Positions 1-12,091 are shown, counted from the stretch's first letter. The stretch is DNA of 64,000 nucleotides from Platerodrilus igneus (GCA_036346225.1 JARFIW010000453.1:6324001-6388000); one strand, 5' to 3'. Notes: a model not told the origin generated them from the letters alone. A program made the numbers and translations.

Positions 1-800
1 ACAAACAGTAGCTTCCCTAACCCAAAACGAAATCACAAACTTTGTTGTGCAAAATACAAATTTCTTATCTCGCTTACCTAGGTGTTCACGACGTTATATC
101 TACGCTCTTCGCGCGTGTGATCTTAATTCTCTACTTGTAAGCGCATTTCAATTTCATGTTACCTACCGCGTAGTTTCCCTGCGGGAAATATGTCACATCT
201 TGATTCTCTGTTACGCGGACCTTAATTTATAACTTGTCCTCATGCCCACTTCAACATCTCGGCTTCTTCCGCTTTATTACTTCCTCGTATGATTACATTT
301 TGTCCTTTCGAATTACCTGCGTGCGAATAATTAAGTCATGCTTTTTTCAGTCGCGTGTCTAGCATCTAGCATTTCTTCCAGTATAAAAATCCTATTAATG
401 GCGGTTAGCATTCGATAATACAATGTAACAAGTATAATCTATGCTAAACGAAAAGTTATTACCTTGTTAATTACATAACTGTTGCGTACTTTTGTGATTA
501 GCTCGAACGTTCAGTCACGTTTCTAATATAATCTTTGATGATTACGGTTTCTGCACTACCCATGTATTTTTTATATTTCATATATTTGGCCTCTGTGATT
601 TTGTTTATTGCATGCCATCCTGAAATCTATATTTAATTAGCATTTTTGTATTCCATATTTATTAAATTGCATGATTTATGAAACATTTTATTTCAGTCGT
701 TCTTGTAATAAGTCATCGTTCTGAAATATTACGTTAATAATATATTTAAAAAATAACGTTACACTTATTATCTGAACCACCTTTGTAGGTACAAAATTTG
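1..800. other. AT-rich intergenic stretch, nothing recognised
   Basis: No coding similarity, RNA gene or repeat structure is visible on either strand. The one short open frame near the start has no recognisable domain. Confidence 0.6.
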
Positions 801-815
801 CGGTATTTTGCTTAA

Positions 816-1116
816 GGCGTCGCCGTGGATCAATGTAGTAAGCGTAAGACTACGGATCCCAAGGTCCTGGGTTCAAATCCCGACACGGCCGACTGCTTGA
901 AAAATGGCAGGTGAGCATTTTTCACAAAAATTACGCCCTCGTTCGGATGAGAGGTTAAATGGATGTCCCGTGTGTGAGTGTTGTCACGCACGTTAAAGAT
1001 CCCTACCTTGCCTGGAACGGCAAGGGTTCGGCAAAATTCTAAATTTCCAGGCAACAAAAAACTCGCCTCCTGGCCAATGTAGTACCTTCGGGTGGAGCAT
1101 TGGAAATGTAAATGAA
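816..1116 (+). mobile_element. Full-length tRNA-headed SINE, 301 bp
   Basis: A non-autonomous retroposon. It is flanked by a perfect 15-bp target duplication, CGGTATTTTGCTTAA, at 801-815 and 1117-1131. The head (about 818-893) looks tRNA-derived: complementary termini GCCGTG and CACGGC enclose a B-box-like GGTTCAAATCC at about 871-881. The anticodon-arm region recalls tRNA-Arg, but that is only an impression. The body holds a conserved block (CGTTCGGATGAGAGGTTAAA, then GCACGTTAAAGATCC) shared with the copies at 2740, 16300 and 59179. It ends in TGGAAATG without a long poly-A. A copy on the minus strand at 59179-59479 has the same length and is nearly identical, so this subfamily was active fairly recently. 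A 75-residue open frame on the minus strand inside it is incidental. Confidence 0.9.
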
Positions 1117-1131
1117 CGGTATTTTGCTTAA

Positions 1132-2726
1132 TCTATCATTCAAAGTGCGTCCATGTTTAGCTTGTCCATTCTAATTTACTAAATTTTCATTTTCTATCTA
1201 ATTTATAGTTAGGGTAACGCAACGCGTTAAAATATGTTAAGGAATGTTTTCTACTTAAACATTAAATAAAAACTGTACCAATGCTAGTTACTTGAAATAA
1301 GCGATAGCTTGAATATCTAAAGATAGGATTATTTTAAAGAATTAAGTTATATCTACATTTTGTAAACTATCGTACAAAGCTCGCATAAAAACCTCCATCA
1401 CTAAAATTCTTAATTGGTTTTTGTAAAAGTCAATATTGTAATCCCTCATTATGCCTAAAGCAGCTTTGGAATAGTGAGGAAGTGGATCGTTCTATATACT
1501 ACTAATTGTTCAATCCTAATTGGGGATAATCTACGTTTCGAGTTTTTCGTAATGATTGTAATACGAGTATATAGCAGTAGTAAGTACAGAATTATTTAAC
1601 GTTTGTTTGGAAAAGCCATTCAGAGTGTGAAACAATTTTACATGGTTGATTATGGTGTAAAAGCAAAGCATTGTGCCACAGTCTGTAACGTTCTTTGGAA
1701 ATGCTTATAATCATATTCCATTTTAATAGTTTCTGTATTAGTAAATTACACCGATAGGGTTAAGCAAATTCCTTTAAGAATATAGTTTTTAGGATACATA
1801 CATTTTAGATAGAAGAACTCGACACAAGGTATTTTCGTTTTGCAGTTTTAATTTATCCGTTCTAAGTTCGCCGAAGATTTCTCGAATTATTGTATGAAAA
1901 GGAGATCCATTTTTTAGGGCACTTTGTACTTAACACGCAAAAAATCAAGTATTCGGATAATACCCTAGCAAGTTGGTTATTTTAATTATATGGGCACATT
2001 GGCCTCCAAATCGACAACTTTATGTTGGAGATAAGCATGTTGAGAGTTCCGAAGTCTAAGTGGAGGCATTTTATGGTGTCCGCTTTAGCTAGTGTCCAAA
2101 ATCACTCATCAGAGATTTATAAAAACCATCTGAAACTCTACCAGAGAGAGTTTGTAAGTAACTAAGCATTTGGAATTAATTGCATGAATTAATGAAACAT
2201 AACTGTAGTACGTCTGGGAGATTACGTTAAGATTTTAGTAAGGTAAGTTTGCGATATATTTGATTTCTTTTTATATTTGATTGGGATTATCAAGTATTTC
2301 TAATGAAAACGTAAGTGTGCTTTATAGATAAACACAAAAGTCGTGTATAATTGTGTAAAGACATGTTTTTTTTTGTTTTTCAATGACTGTGAAGGTATTG
2401 TTATAGTTTTATTATTGTATATTATTTTTCGATTACCTTGCAGCCCGAATGATATTGAGGTCAATTAACATTTGATTTTAGAAACTTTCTTTTTATCTAG
2501 CAATTTTAATTAAGTTTATTATTTTTCTTATGGTTAAGGTATGTTTTATATTTAAGCAATAGTGTACTTAACTATTTTTGAGGTAATTCATAACCCAGAA
2601 TAACTCTCCTGATCTCAGATTTTGGCATACTGTTGTTATTCTTTTAGGGCTTTTCCCTAGAAACTTTGCAAGTTTAGGTGACGTTTAAGATACTTTCTAA
2701 TTAAAACATATTCTGGAACCATCTTC
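1132..2726. other. AT-rich intergenic stretch, nothing recognised
   Basis: About 1.6 kb with no open frame of note and no similarity I can recognise. Confidence 0.6.
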
Positions 2727-2739
2727 AAACATTTACACC

Positions 2740-2987
2740 GTGCATTTACATTTTCAATGCTCTACTCACAGGTACTACATTGGCCAGGTGGCGAGTTTTT
2801 TGTTGCTTGGAAATTTAGAATTTTGCCGAACTCTTGCCGTTTCAGGCAAGGTAGCGATCTTTTACGTGCGTGACAACACTCACACACGGGACCTCCATTC
2901 AACCTCTCATCCGAACGAGAGCGTAATTTTTGTGAGAAATGCTCACCTGCCATTTTTCAAGCAGTCGGCCTTGTCGGGATGAAAAAA
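2740..2987 (-). mobile_element. 5'-truncated SINE copy
   Basis: Same family as 816-1116, read on the minus strand. The body and 3' end are present, but the copy stops just after the B-box region (GACAAGGCCGAC), so the promoter half of the tRNA head is missing. It is still bracketed by a 13-bp direct repeat, AAACATTTACACC, at 2727-2739 and 2988-3000, so the truncation happened during insertion and not by later deletion. A run of nine A residues (plus strand) lies beside the truncated end. Confidence 0.85.
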
Positions 2988-3000
2988 AAACATTTACACC

Positions 3001-4009
3001 ACCCGTCCCTCTTCATTGGTCAGCAACCATTTTTGTTAGTACTGTCAATGTTTTCGGAATTTTACGGAAACAGGATTTCTAATGGAATATTTTGGGGGCC
3101 AAAACTTTCCGCAATTGGTTTGTCAACGTGAGGGCTTTGTTTGACGTTGGGCTTCTTTGTTAACTATCTGAATAGTTGACTTATTTTCATCATTTGCAGG
3201 AAATTGGAAGCTATTGGTGGCCTACCGGATTCAACGTTATGTGAAAAATTTTTAAGTATTGTTTGGCGGTTTCTACATGGTCAGTTTTAGCTACATGCTA
3301 AGTTTGTTGGTCTCTTTTGTTTTATTTAGTGTTGTTTATTACATTCTGTATTTTGTATGTAGTCCATGCTAAAAATTCGATTTAGCATCAAAATTTATTG
3401 GAGATAATAAGTAACTAAGGTACCAATATCGAGTTTTATATTTTTTCTGTTATTAAATTAGCCTTTGGTAAATGGAAACCTTCGTAAATAATTATTGCCG
3501 AATAATAACAAGTTATTTCTCTACCATTTGTGACCACTACACCTCACAGAAACAAACATGGGACCCGAAAAATATGCGAACTGGCACGCGTCCTCAAGAT
3601 ATGTAGTGTCCGGCGTAGAATGCGTAATTAATATAATTAAACAATAATCAAGTCGGCAAGTTGGATATATTAACTAGACTGTATAATGAAATTCTACCAT
3701 AAAACACAATGTTAAGTCTCTGCACTACAATTAATTGGCACTTTATTGTAGCCACCGAGGCATAACTGTCCGCAACTTCTACGTATGTGCACGTTGTCGC
3801 GGCTAACCGACGAATACATTTTTTAACACGCTCTTCGGTTTTTCGAAAAAATAATACAAAAGTAAAATAACCGTCGGGTGTTTCCGGATGCAGTCATTGT
3901 TAACAGAAGTGGTATTTTGAAAAAAGGATTAAGTAACAAAGGACAGATTATACCTGTTCTCATCTGCAAACAACCCTCTCTCGTTTAATATATAAAAGCT
4001 AAAGACCTA
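3001..4009. other. Intergenic stretch downstream of the BEL/Pao pol remnant
   Basis: This is where a 3' LTR of the minus-strand BEL/Pao element would be expected. I could not find a matching copy upstream of its gag, so no LTR is called. Confidence 0.5.
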
Positions 4010-4011
4010 AA

Positions 4012-4830
4012 ATTACATTGCAAGGTATGCAAATACTCTTTGCTCCACTTGTCCTAAAAGGACTGTTGTATGTGTTGCAACAGCTGCTATTGATTTAGTG
4101 CAGATATCTGTAGAACTAACAAATTTGAGTCAGGCATAGCTGACACTTCGTCCAAATTTAAGAAATGGCCTGGGATTAGGTCAAATAAGAAAAATCATTC
4201 AGATCTGAACTCCAGGCACATAATGGACGCGAGTTAAAGACTGCCGCTATTTGAGTCAGCACCGTATACAATTTCTCGATTGTTAATATCTGATCACCAA
4301 TTACTCGAGTTAGGTGACCTTTAACTAACTTTATGTCCACCTCCCACAGACCCATAAAATGAGGAGCACTGGGCGGATTAAAAATAAATTCAATGCCTTG
4401 CAATTCTGCCGATCCTCGCAATAATTTCTTAAAGATGTTAGCCATGCCTACAAAATTAATGCCACACTCGCAGTACAATTTTACACAACGACCCCTGTGA
4501 GCTACGAACTGTCTCAAAGCAGATTTGGAGCGATACGGAGCACCATATTGGACACCAGTGTACAAAAACGTTTTCCCTGGAGTTACTCTAGGTGTAGGCA
4601 ACTGTCCCATCGAAGCAACGAAAGCGGTTTAGTTTTATAACACGGAATACATTTTTCAAACGGGCTCTAACTGCTCGTTTTGAAAACAACATCCAAAAAT
4701 TTTGAGCAAGGAAAAACTGTGTAGTTCTTACACCCGGATGCAAAAACTTATTATGGTATTCTTCGATTATTAGTTCCGTTAAATTAAGGGATTTTGGAAA
4801 CAACAACGGAAATGTGTCGTAAAAACCCAA
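4012..4830 (-). pseudogene. BEL/Pao integrase remnant
   Basis: In the intact family this enzyme inserts element cDNA into the host chromosome. The zinc-binding region is recognisable at 4830-4590 (H-x3-FLHPG, then FW and AVR), although the second cysteine pair is degraded. The core begins with a FLYTGV motif near 4560. The stretch that normally follows, up to the AFLAALKRF-like block, is missing, so roughly 50 residues of the core have been deleted. The second catalytic position reads YCECGINF where the family has a YSDNGTNF-like motif, which replaces the aspartate. PSAPHFMGLWE and NSRPLCAWSSD are well preserved. Similarity continues past the annotated stop to about 4012 with the C-terminal QQSFLGQVEQRVFAYL motif. 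It cannot be functional. Confidence 0.85.
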
Positions 4831-5199
4831 ATGAGCATACCCTTATTATCAATGAATGGACTTAGTGGACGTAGCTGTTTAGATACAGGTTTATTCGATT
4901 CACAATTTTCAATTTCCTCGGCAAGTACTTCGCCATGTACGTGCATAACTAATAGATTGAGCGACCCTTACAATTTTATTTACGACGTACTATGCCGATT
5001 GCCACGTACTCTATTTAACTTGGCTACAAATATACGACAATACACCAATATTCTTAGAATTTTCTGCAAACATGAAAATCTGTTTAATAAATATTCAATA
5101 ATGTTTTCTGCAGAAACGACAAGTAACGTACGGGTGCTTCTTTCATATCAGCCAAAGAATTGAATTCAAAGATAGGTTTAATTCAATGTAACTGTTAAA

Positions 5200-6960
5200 T
5201 TTTATTAACCACAGGGGACTCCTTTTATAGGAAATGGTCCATAAGTTCAGAATAAGTTAATCCTGTGGACGCACAGTCTGATGGATTATCCTTTGAAGCA
5301 ACATGGTGCCACTTTGAAGGAAACACACGTTCTTGAATACGAGGGATACGAAATGTGACGAAGGTTTTTCATCTGCTAGGAGTCGTTTGAATCTATGCAA
5401 GTACAACTTTCGAATCAGACCCAACAAGAAGATCTGAGAATTTAAATGTGCCTTATAACGTCAATGCGACAAATTTTATTAATTCTGACAGAAGTACCGC
5501 TGCACATAGCTCTAACCTAGGCGGGGTAATCTTGTTCAGAGGAACTACTTTGGATTTCGTACAAACCAACTAAACGAAAACAATTAGTTAGCTAACACAA
5601 CGACAGTAAATGATAGTTGCCAATCCAACTTTTGATGAGTCATAAAACCCATGTAGTTCTAATTTCTGAATGTCACTTATAACAAATCAACTAGGAATCT
5701 GCAAATTTGAAATTTTTGGCAAATCCGAAATAAATCTTTTCCATTTATTCGCAAATTCAACAGGCGGCTCTTGATCCCAATCAATTCCCAAAGCCACGAT
5801 TCCTGCATAAAGCATTTAGCCATAAAAGCCAGTGGCACAACTAGGTCAAGCAGATCGAAAATCTTGACTATAATGGAAAATACCGTACGTTTTGCGTACA
5901 GACGATTTTCAAAATGCAACACATCCGAGGTTGGATGCCATTGAAAGCCTAACATTTTCATAGAAATGCTGTCATCATCATGAAAGGCGAACAATTGCAG
6001 ATAATAAAATGATTCAGGTAAACCTGACAAAACTTCTACGAAATTACTATTCCAATTTCTTACCACTTTTGCAAAGCTGATTTAATTCTACAATTAGTTG
6101 TTTGACTGTCTCTACCGACCAGCAGTTCGTGACGACATACGTGTCGACCGCTAAAGCTTTTGATACTAAAGGATATTTATTCGCTTCTAGCTTGGCCAAT
6201 GCTTGAATTGCTCGCAAGGCTAGAAAAGATGACAATGATGCCCCATAAGTCGCAGTATTTAACTTATAATCTGAAATGGGATTCGAAGGACAAGGCCTCT
6301 ATAAAATTTTTTGATCATCTCTGTGACTACCTTTTACGACTATCTGTCTGTACATCTGGCGTATATCAGAAGTGACGACAACAGGATGCACACGAAAGTG
6401 CAACAATAAAACGACAATGTCCTCTTGGAAAGTAGGCGCGATTTGCATGTCCTCATTTAACGAACTTCCACCAGCGTCTTTACAACAAGCAGCTTGTCTG
6501 CCTTATGAACTGCATGATGTGGAATATAATATAGCCTTTCACCATCTAAACTAGGTACAGATGGAGAGTCAATTCGAGTCATATAACTACTATTCTCATA
6601 GTCTTTCTTAACTCCCAATAATTAAAGTACAATTCAGGAAGTTTCTCTAAACGACATTCTAACGATAAAAATCTTTTGAGCGCAATCGCTCTAGAGTCAA
6701 CAAAGAAAGGTTCCGAACTTTCAAACAGCAATGAAACTAGGAATCTACCATTTCCATTGCGAGCGTAATTTTTACTAAAATCTTCCTCATTTCTTCATCA
6801 GACGTAAATCGGATTTCTGAAGGAATGTTTTCAATTTTGCAACGTCTACCAAAATCTGGGTTGCGAGGTTCTTCAATGGCACAAAACAAAGTATATGAAG
6901 TAGAAGGAGAAACTATCTTCCCTATTAATATCCATCCGAAGGAGTACAAATTGTCACGGG
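5200..6960 (-). pseudogene. BEL/Pao reverse transcriptase and RNase H remnant
   Basis: The start of the domain is visible as DIRQMYRQIVVKGSHRDDQ near 6370-6310. It continues as YKLNTATYGAS and FLALRAIQALAKLEANKYP at 6270-6150. The catalytic YVDD is lost and reads YVVT near 6140. The C-terminal part follows at about 5990-5800 (KMLGFQWHPTSD, then IFDLLDLVVPLAFMAKCFMQ). RNase H is seen at about 5340-5230 as WHHVASKDNPSDCASTGL. Frameshifts and stops separate these blocks. The linker between protease and polymerase lies at 6737-6949. All evidence is motif order and similarity to the Pao pol family. Confidence 0.85.
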
Positions 6961-7289
6961 TTGATTAGCCTTACCCCAACGAGACCCCATTCAAAATTTT
7001 CTGGGCAAAGATGTCTGCTGCCAGTAGCATTTCTATTTTTGAACCTCAAAACCTGGGTCAGCTAATTTTAAGCCTTCTATATGATGCAGGTGTTTATGGT
7101 TAACGGAGTCGCAGGCAAAAAATCTCATATGTTAGGATTTACAAAAACTTTAGTGTTATATTGTGGCTCTAGTGCGAGACTCGGAGTAATAACACAAGAT
7201 AGCTTGCCTGATACTAAGAAAGAATTCAAACCCAAACCTTGTAGCACAATATTTGTTTGGTATTTCCTTAAACCTAACCTCTAAGGGCA

Positions 7290-7378
7290 CCTTTCGGTAA
7301 TAAAACTTTCTTGGCTACCATTGTCAATCAAAGCTCGAATCAATTGCAATTTGTCAGTTCTATTGTAACGTATTTTTT
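7290..7378 (-). pseudogene. BEL/Pao aspartic protease fragment
   Basis: The retroviral-type protease active site reads IRALIDNGSQESFIT on the minus strand at about 7350-7306. D-N-G stands in place of the usual D-S/T-G. This is the typical BEL/Pao protease block between the gag zinc knuckles and the polymerase. The upstream end is cut at about 7368 by the inserted block. Confidence 0.8.
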
Positions 7379-9078
7379 TAGTTAGTTACACTTTCCTTAT
7401 AAATCTAATATCATGTTTCGATAATATAAAAATATAATTTATAATTGTCTGATCACTAAAAATAATTTATAAAGTATATAATGGATTATGCGCTCCTTCA
7501 CTTTTGATGTCTAAGTTTCTACAATTCTAATCGTTTGTCTGTCATTTCGAATCACTTTTTGATCAGCGCTTGAACAAGTAAGCTGCTCTTCGGAGCATAG
7601 AAAATTTGAAAATTTCAACGTAAAATTCAGCATAATGGTATGTTATTATATTGCGTGCATTGCAGATGTACTTGGAATTGTCGACATCTGGTGTTGTTTG
7701 GTTCTGGTTTAAACGTTCAAGTTTTTTTGATTGAACTGTACAAGCACGTGATTGACATTTAGCCTTTAATTTAAGTTGTATTTATTTAAATGTTTTACTT
7801 ATGATCAAAGGTTGAAATTCTACTTTGATTTAGTTATTGTAAAATTTATTTGGTAAGAAGGATCCCGTTTTATTTTTGTAACTTTACAAAATTTTAAAGA
7901 TGGCTCCATAGTTTGCCTATCATATTTGTTTCACAAGCAGACAGTTATAGCTTCACTAAAAAAATTGTTATTGACATATGATGTCAAAAATATCTAGTTA
8001 TTCAATATAATTACCACATGTTATTTTGTGTTACATTAAAAATATCCTTGGTTATTTTGAGGTCATGCAATTTAATTTTAAAAAACATGACAAATTTTTG
8101 TAGCATATAAAGTAAAGCTTATTCTTTGTTTGAATAATACATTTTACTATGACGTAAAATAATCTAGTTTCTCACTTGTAAAGTCGACTGTAGTACTACT
8201 GAAGGCTATAATTAAAATTTGAAATTCAAATTAAGTAAGCATATACCTTACAGTAAACTTACGTAGAAGTATTGAGTTTAAAGATGTTTGTGCTTTTTTA
8301 TGAAGACAGAACAATACTAGCTTCTTTTCATGTAATTTTTTGTTGAAAATATTAATGTTGAAACAAGCTAAAACAATTTAATTAAATAGAATTTATTTTT
8401 GCTTAACTCTTTTATTATTAAAAATTCAAAGGAAATTTATTGGTTTTTAATAAGCAAAAGATTTATTCTATCTTATGATAACAAATACCCTAGGGTATGT
8501 ATTTTTGGGAACTTAAATTCAAATATATTATTTTTTGGTGAATAGTTTTAAGGACGCAAACGGTGTCCATGTTGTGCATTTGTTTGTTCACGGGATATGC
8601 AGAGACATCTGTAATACATCTGGCAATTGATATTTTGGTAAGTGCTTTGCAAGGTTGAAATTTAGGTTTTGTGGCTACATAAGCGGTATAGACTTCAGGT
8701 TTTCGTGTATCTTCGTATGTTGTATTGAAAAATACGGTGGCGCTCTTTATCTATATTTTTGGTCATTTGACAACCCACGACCCAAGCTCATGATCTACCC
8801 AGAGCTATCACTCCACTAACCGTTTATTTCTAATGAGTTTTCTTTTCCTCAAGCCGTTTTCCATCCAACTTTACCTTGGGCTTCCCTCATTAGCAAGAAC
8901 TTCTCGACCTTGTGATATCAGGTAAGGTAGGCGTTTCTGGTATATGGTGGTCCAATTTGCTATCTGATATTCGCGAGGGAATAATTTTTGTTTCACTATC
9001 CTTTACCGAAACAATGGATGTTGCCAAGATAATTGTAGTACGATCAGACGAAATCGAAATCAACGAAATTTTACGGCA
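7368..9078. other. Block of about 1.7 kb interrupting the BEL/Pao gag-protease junction
   Basis: Gag similarity stops at about 9087 and protease similarity resumes at 7367. In the other BEL/Pao copy these motifs are only about 0.3-0.5 kb apart. The octamer CTATTGTA occurs exactly at both edges (7360-7367 and 9079-9086), as a target duplication would. I found no terminal inverted repeats or coding domain. A possible old SINE on the minus strand lies near its right end. Confidence 0.55.
8885..8998 (-). mobile_element. Possible very old SINE fragment
   Basis: The segment CAGGTAAGGTAGGCG and the following GCGAGGGAATAATTTTTGT line up in order with the SINE body (CAGGCAAGGTAGCG and GAGAGCGTAATTTTTGT in the copy at 2740). 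Divergence is high and the ends are not definable. Confidence 0.35.
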
Positions 9079-9086
9079 CTATTGTA

Positions 9087-9954
9087 CCTTCAATTGACGT
9101 GGCCCCTTCTCCAGGAGAGACAGCTGTTTGACGATACGGGATAGATGAATTATGTGGCAATTCCAATCTTGAACGATTTTCAAATTGCAACAACGAATCG
9201 TGTTCTTCAAAACACTTTCTGCTATTCAACTTGAGCGAACAATTTACAGCATGCTAATCGTTAAAACAGTAAATACATAGTTTGCTTTTCTTCACAATCT
9301 CAAACCTAACTTGCCGTGTTTTATCAAGAAACTGTTTGCATTTAAACAAAGGATGCATGGTTTTGCATATGGTACAACTTTTCCAGGCATTAGTCGTAAC
9401 AATCGACGGTCTTGTAAATGAACCGATATTTTTTGCCGTGTCTAAAGAACGTACTTTCACATAATTTTGAACCTTTATTACCTGAAACAATTTCATTTAT
9501 TTTTAAAGCCTTACAAGGCATTTCAATAAATGTTTTAAATCCACCAGTCGTAGAGCTTCCTTGAGAAGCTTGGAATTTATAACTCAGTCAAACGAATATT
9601 GGTATCAAACGAAGTACCATTTTTTTCAGCACAAGCCATGTTTGGAATTACAGTTTTACTTCCTATTAAATCTTGAATTTGCATGTCCATCGACTTAATA
9701 ACTGCTATATGACGGTCTATTGCTAAACACAATGAAATCGGCTTCTGGTAATCTGAGAATTCTTTGTTCATTAACGTGGAACATTGCATGGTTTTAAAGT
9801 TTTGTTTTATGTCCAAAGCGATTTGATAATAAGATTTTATTAAAGCAACATTAACCTTATCGATTGTAAGATTTTTGATTTCACTTATAATAGATCATAG
9901 CCGACTTTCGACCATCTTGGCTTTTACAACCAATTTATCGAGAGTATAGCCCAT
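9087..9954 (-). pseudogene. BEL/Pao gag remnant with zinc knuckles
   Basis: Structural protein of the element, which in intact copies packages the RNA. The start codon is at 9954-9952 (MGYTLDKLVV), and an in-frame stop follows after about 19 codons. The central part (about 9816-9577) has the family pattern of a conserved MDIKQNFKTMQCST region and a CLAIDRHIA motif. The knuckle region at about 9380-9170 shows C-x2-C-x3-H-x4-C spacing (CTICKTMHPLFKC), then CIYC, a stop, HAVNC and CFEEHDSLL. This matches the double knuckle of the copy at 63780-63993. Similarity ends at about 9087. Confidence 0.8.
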
Positions 9955-10868
9955 TTTGATAAACGATATTAATAAAAAATCAACAACTAATTAATGCTAC
10001 CAATTATCACATAAAAAATGTAAACGTATTTAACTTCAATGGTTCTAAATAACTTCAAACTATTACGGCCAATTACTACAAAATACCATCGCCAATTTTA
10101 GTATAAGCTAAGGAAAACAACCCTAAATTCAATTTTAGCGTTTTAAGAACCACAAAACGAACTCTGAAAGGATAATTTTTTCAGATGTGTTAGCTAACCA
10201 ATCCAAGGCAAACCGAAAAATATTCAATTAAACCCCAACCAAATAGTGGCATTGTAAAGTCGCGAGATATTCAATTCTTTCATGTAACCATGACATTTTA
10301 AAAGGAGGTAATCCTGTTGAAGCCAACACAAAGGCTACCAAACGACAAAGGCAGAGTTAGATAATTCTTAACAAAGGAATGAGTTTTTAAGCTATAAGTT
10401 TAATAATGTTCTATGACCTTCATAATCTGTAGCATCTACTAGAAAACATCGGGTACCTGTTTTGCTGAAACAAAAAAACGTACGAAGGACTACCACATAA
10501 AATGAACGAATTTTCGATGATGCTGCAGTTTACAAAGCTACATTTAATTAATTTTTTTAAACAACTAATAATCTTCGTAACTTCCAAACACAAACAAATA
10601 CAACTAATTTGCATATGATATTAGGAATGAAAGGATAATTAAATAACAAACAAACATCTCTCCAGGTCTAATGGTTGATTCTTATATGTAGATTTCATTA
10701 ACATCAACGCAACTTATTCTAGTTTATTAATTAACGGAAATTTTTATTATCCAATTTAAGAACCAATTTTTATAGCCACACCTTATATGATTGGCTATAA
10801 AATTATAGTTATATTTAATATCCCGTATAATGTTAGTAATATTTGTACATGTTGTTGAAATTAATTTG
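9955..10868. other. AT-rich stretch upstream of BEL/Pao gag
   Basis: This should hold the leader and 5' LTR of the BEL/Pao copy. I could not delimit an LTR or a primer-binding site. Confidence 0.5.
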
Positions 10869-11475
10869 ACGTATTATATTATATTATACTATAACATATT
10901 ATATTATATTATATAATATTATATTATATTATATTGTATTATATTATATTATATTATATTGCATTATATTATATTATATTATATAATATTATATTGTATT
11001 ATATTGTATTACATTGTATTATATTGTATTATATTGTATTATATTATATTATATTATATTATATTATATTATATTATATTGTATTGTATTATATTATATT
11101 ATATTATATTATATTATATTATATTATATTATATTATATTATATTATATTATATTATATTATATTATATTATATTATATTATATTATACTATATTATATT
11201 ATATTATTTTATATTATATTATATTATATTATATTATATTATATTATATTATATTATATTATATTATATTATATTATATTATATTACATTATATTATATT
11301 ACATTATATTATATTATATTATATTATATTATATTATATCCTATTATATTACATCATATTATATTATATTATATTATATTATATCATATTATATTATATC
11401 ATATTATATTATATTATATTATATTATATTATATTATATTATATTATATTATATTATATTATATTATATATATAA
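10869..11475. repeat. (ATATT)n pentanucleotide microsatellite, about 600 bp
   Basis: Nearly uninterrupted tandem ATATT pentamers with scattered substitutions (mostly T to C and A to G). It ends in a short TATATATA run. The pentamer has no stop codon in any plus-strand frame, so it produces three overlapping long frames of tyrosine, isoleucine and leucine that are not genes. Confidence 0.97.
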
Positions 11476-12091
11476 ACAAAAAAACCCAATTTGGTCTCCC
11501 ATCACAACCAGGGGACGATCATTTCCCAAGACTTCAAAGCCCCCGGACAAAAGCACACAATGTGTGCGCGAAATCTCTACAACGCAAAACGAAGCGGGAA
11601 CCACCAACAATCTAGTAACTGTTTTCATGTTCAGAGTCGAGCCAAAATGAATATTAATTTCGTTGTTAACGAACGAGTACACTGGAAAACCAGAGTTATC
11701 GAAGTAATAAGTAGCCTTATCGGATAGCGCGCGACAACAGAGAAAACCCATTCTATGTGGTCGTAATATTTAACAAATTGAAGGTTACCTAACGATATGA
11801 TACGAATTATTTAATTATCGTATAACTTTCGTTCTAAAGCAAATAGATTTGAAGAATAGCAACGTAGTTTATGTAACAAAATTTATCGTACAACGGACTT
11901 ATGATTAGCAAGGGAAATTTTACAGGATGTAAACTATTGAATTTTCGTTTTCAACAGAAAAAAGAGTTTTAGGTGGAAATTATTAAACAGCGTATTGTTA
12001 TTCACATGTTGAAGGATTTATAAGTGGAACGGAATTGATGGAAATGAAATAACCAATGAAACTATGAAAATAAACGTATCAAATCCTCTCC
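11476..12091. other. Unassigned stretch between microsatellite and LINE
   Basis: 11480-11760 is somewhat richer in GC than the surroundings, with a 95-residue open frame on the minus strand that I do not recognise. The rest is AT-rich with no signal. Confidence 0.5.

Larger units (their letters stand above)
4010..9954 (-). mobile_element. Decayed BEL/Pao LTR retrotransposon (copy 1)
   Basis: Reading down the minus strand, the order is gag (from a start codon at 9954), zinc knuckles (about 9500-9150), aspartic protease (about 7375-7290), reverse transcriptase and RNase H (about 6960-5200) and integrase (about 4830-4010). This is the BEL/Pao order. Every domain carries stops or frameshifts, so no long polyprotein survives. 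The gag-protease junction is broken by an unrelated block of about 1.7 kb (7368-9078). No LTRs were recognised. It is a different family from the BEL/Pao copy at 60240-64000, because shared motifs differ substantially. Confidence 0.88.

Noticed and set aside
818..893. Functional tRNA gene
   Set aside because: The anticodon stem does not pair well, and the segment is the head of a repeated 301-bp SINE with target duplications.
830..1057. 75-residue frame, repeated almost identically at 59238-59465
   Set aside because: Conservation is explained by the SINE copies themselves. The frame is antisense to the SINE and absent as an intact frame in other copies.
10934..11650. Open frames of 238, 218 and 153 residues
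   Set aside because: They are three readings of the ATATT microsatellite, Tyr/Ile/Leu only. Pure repeat artefact.
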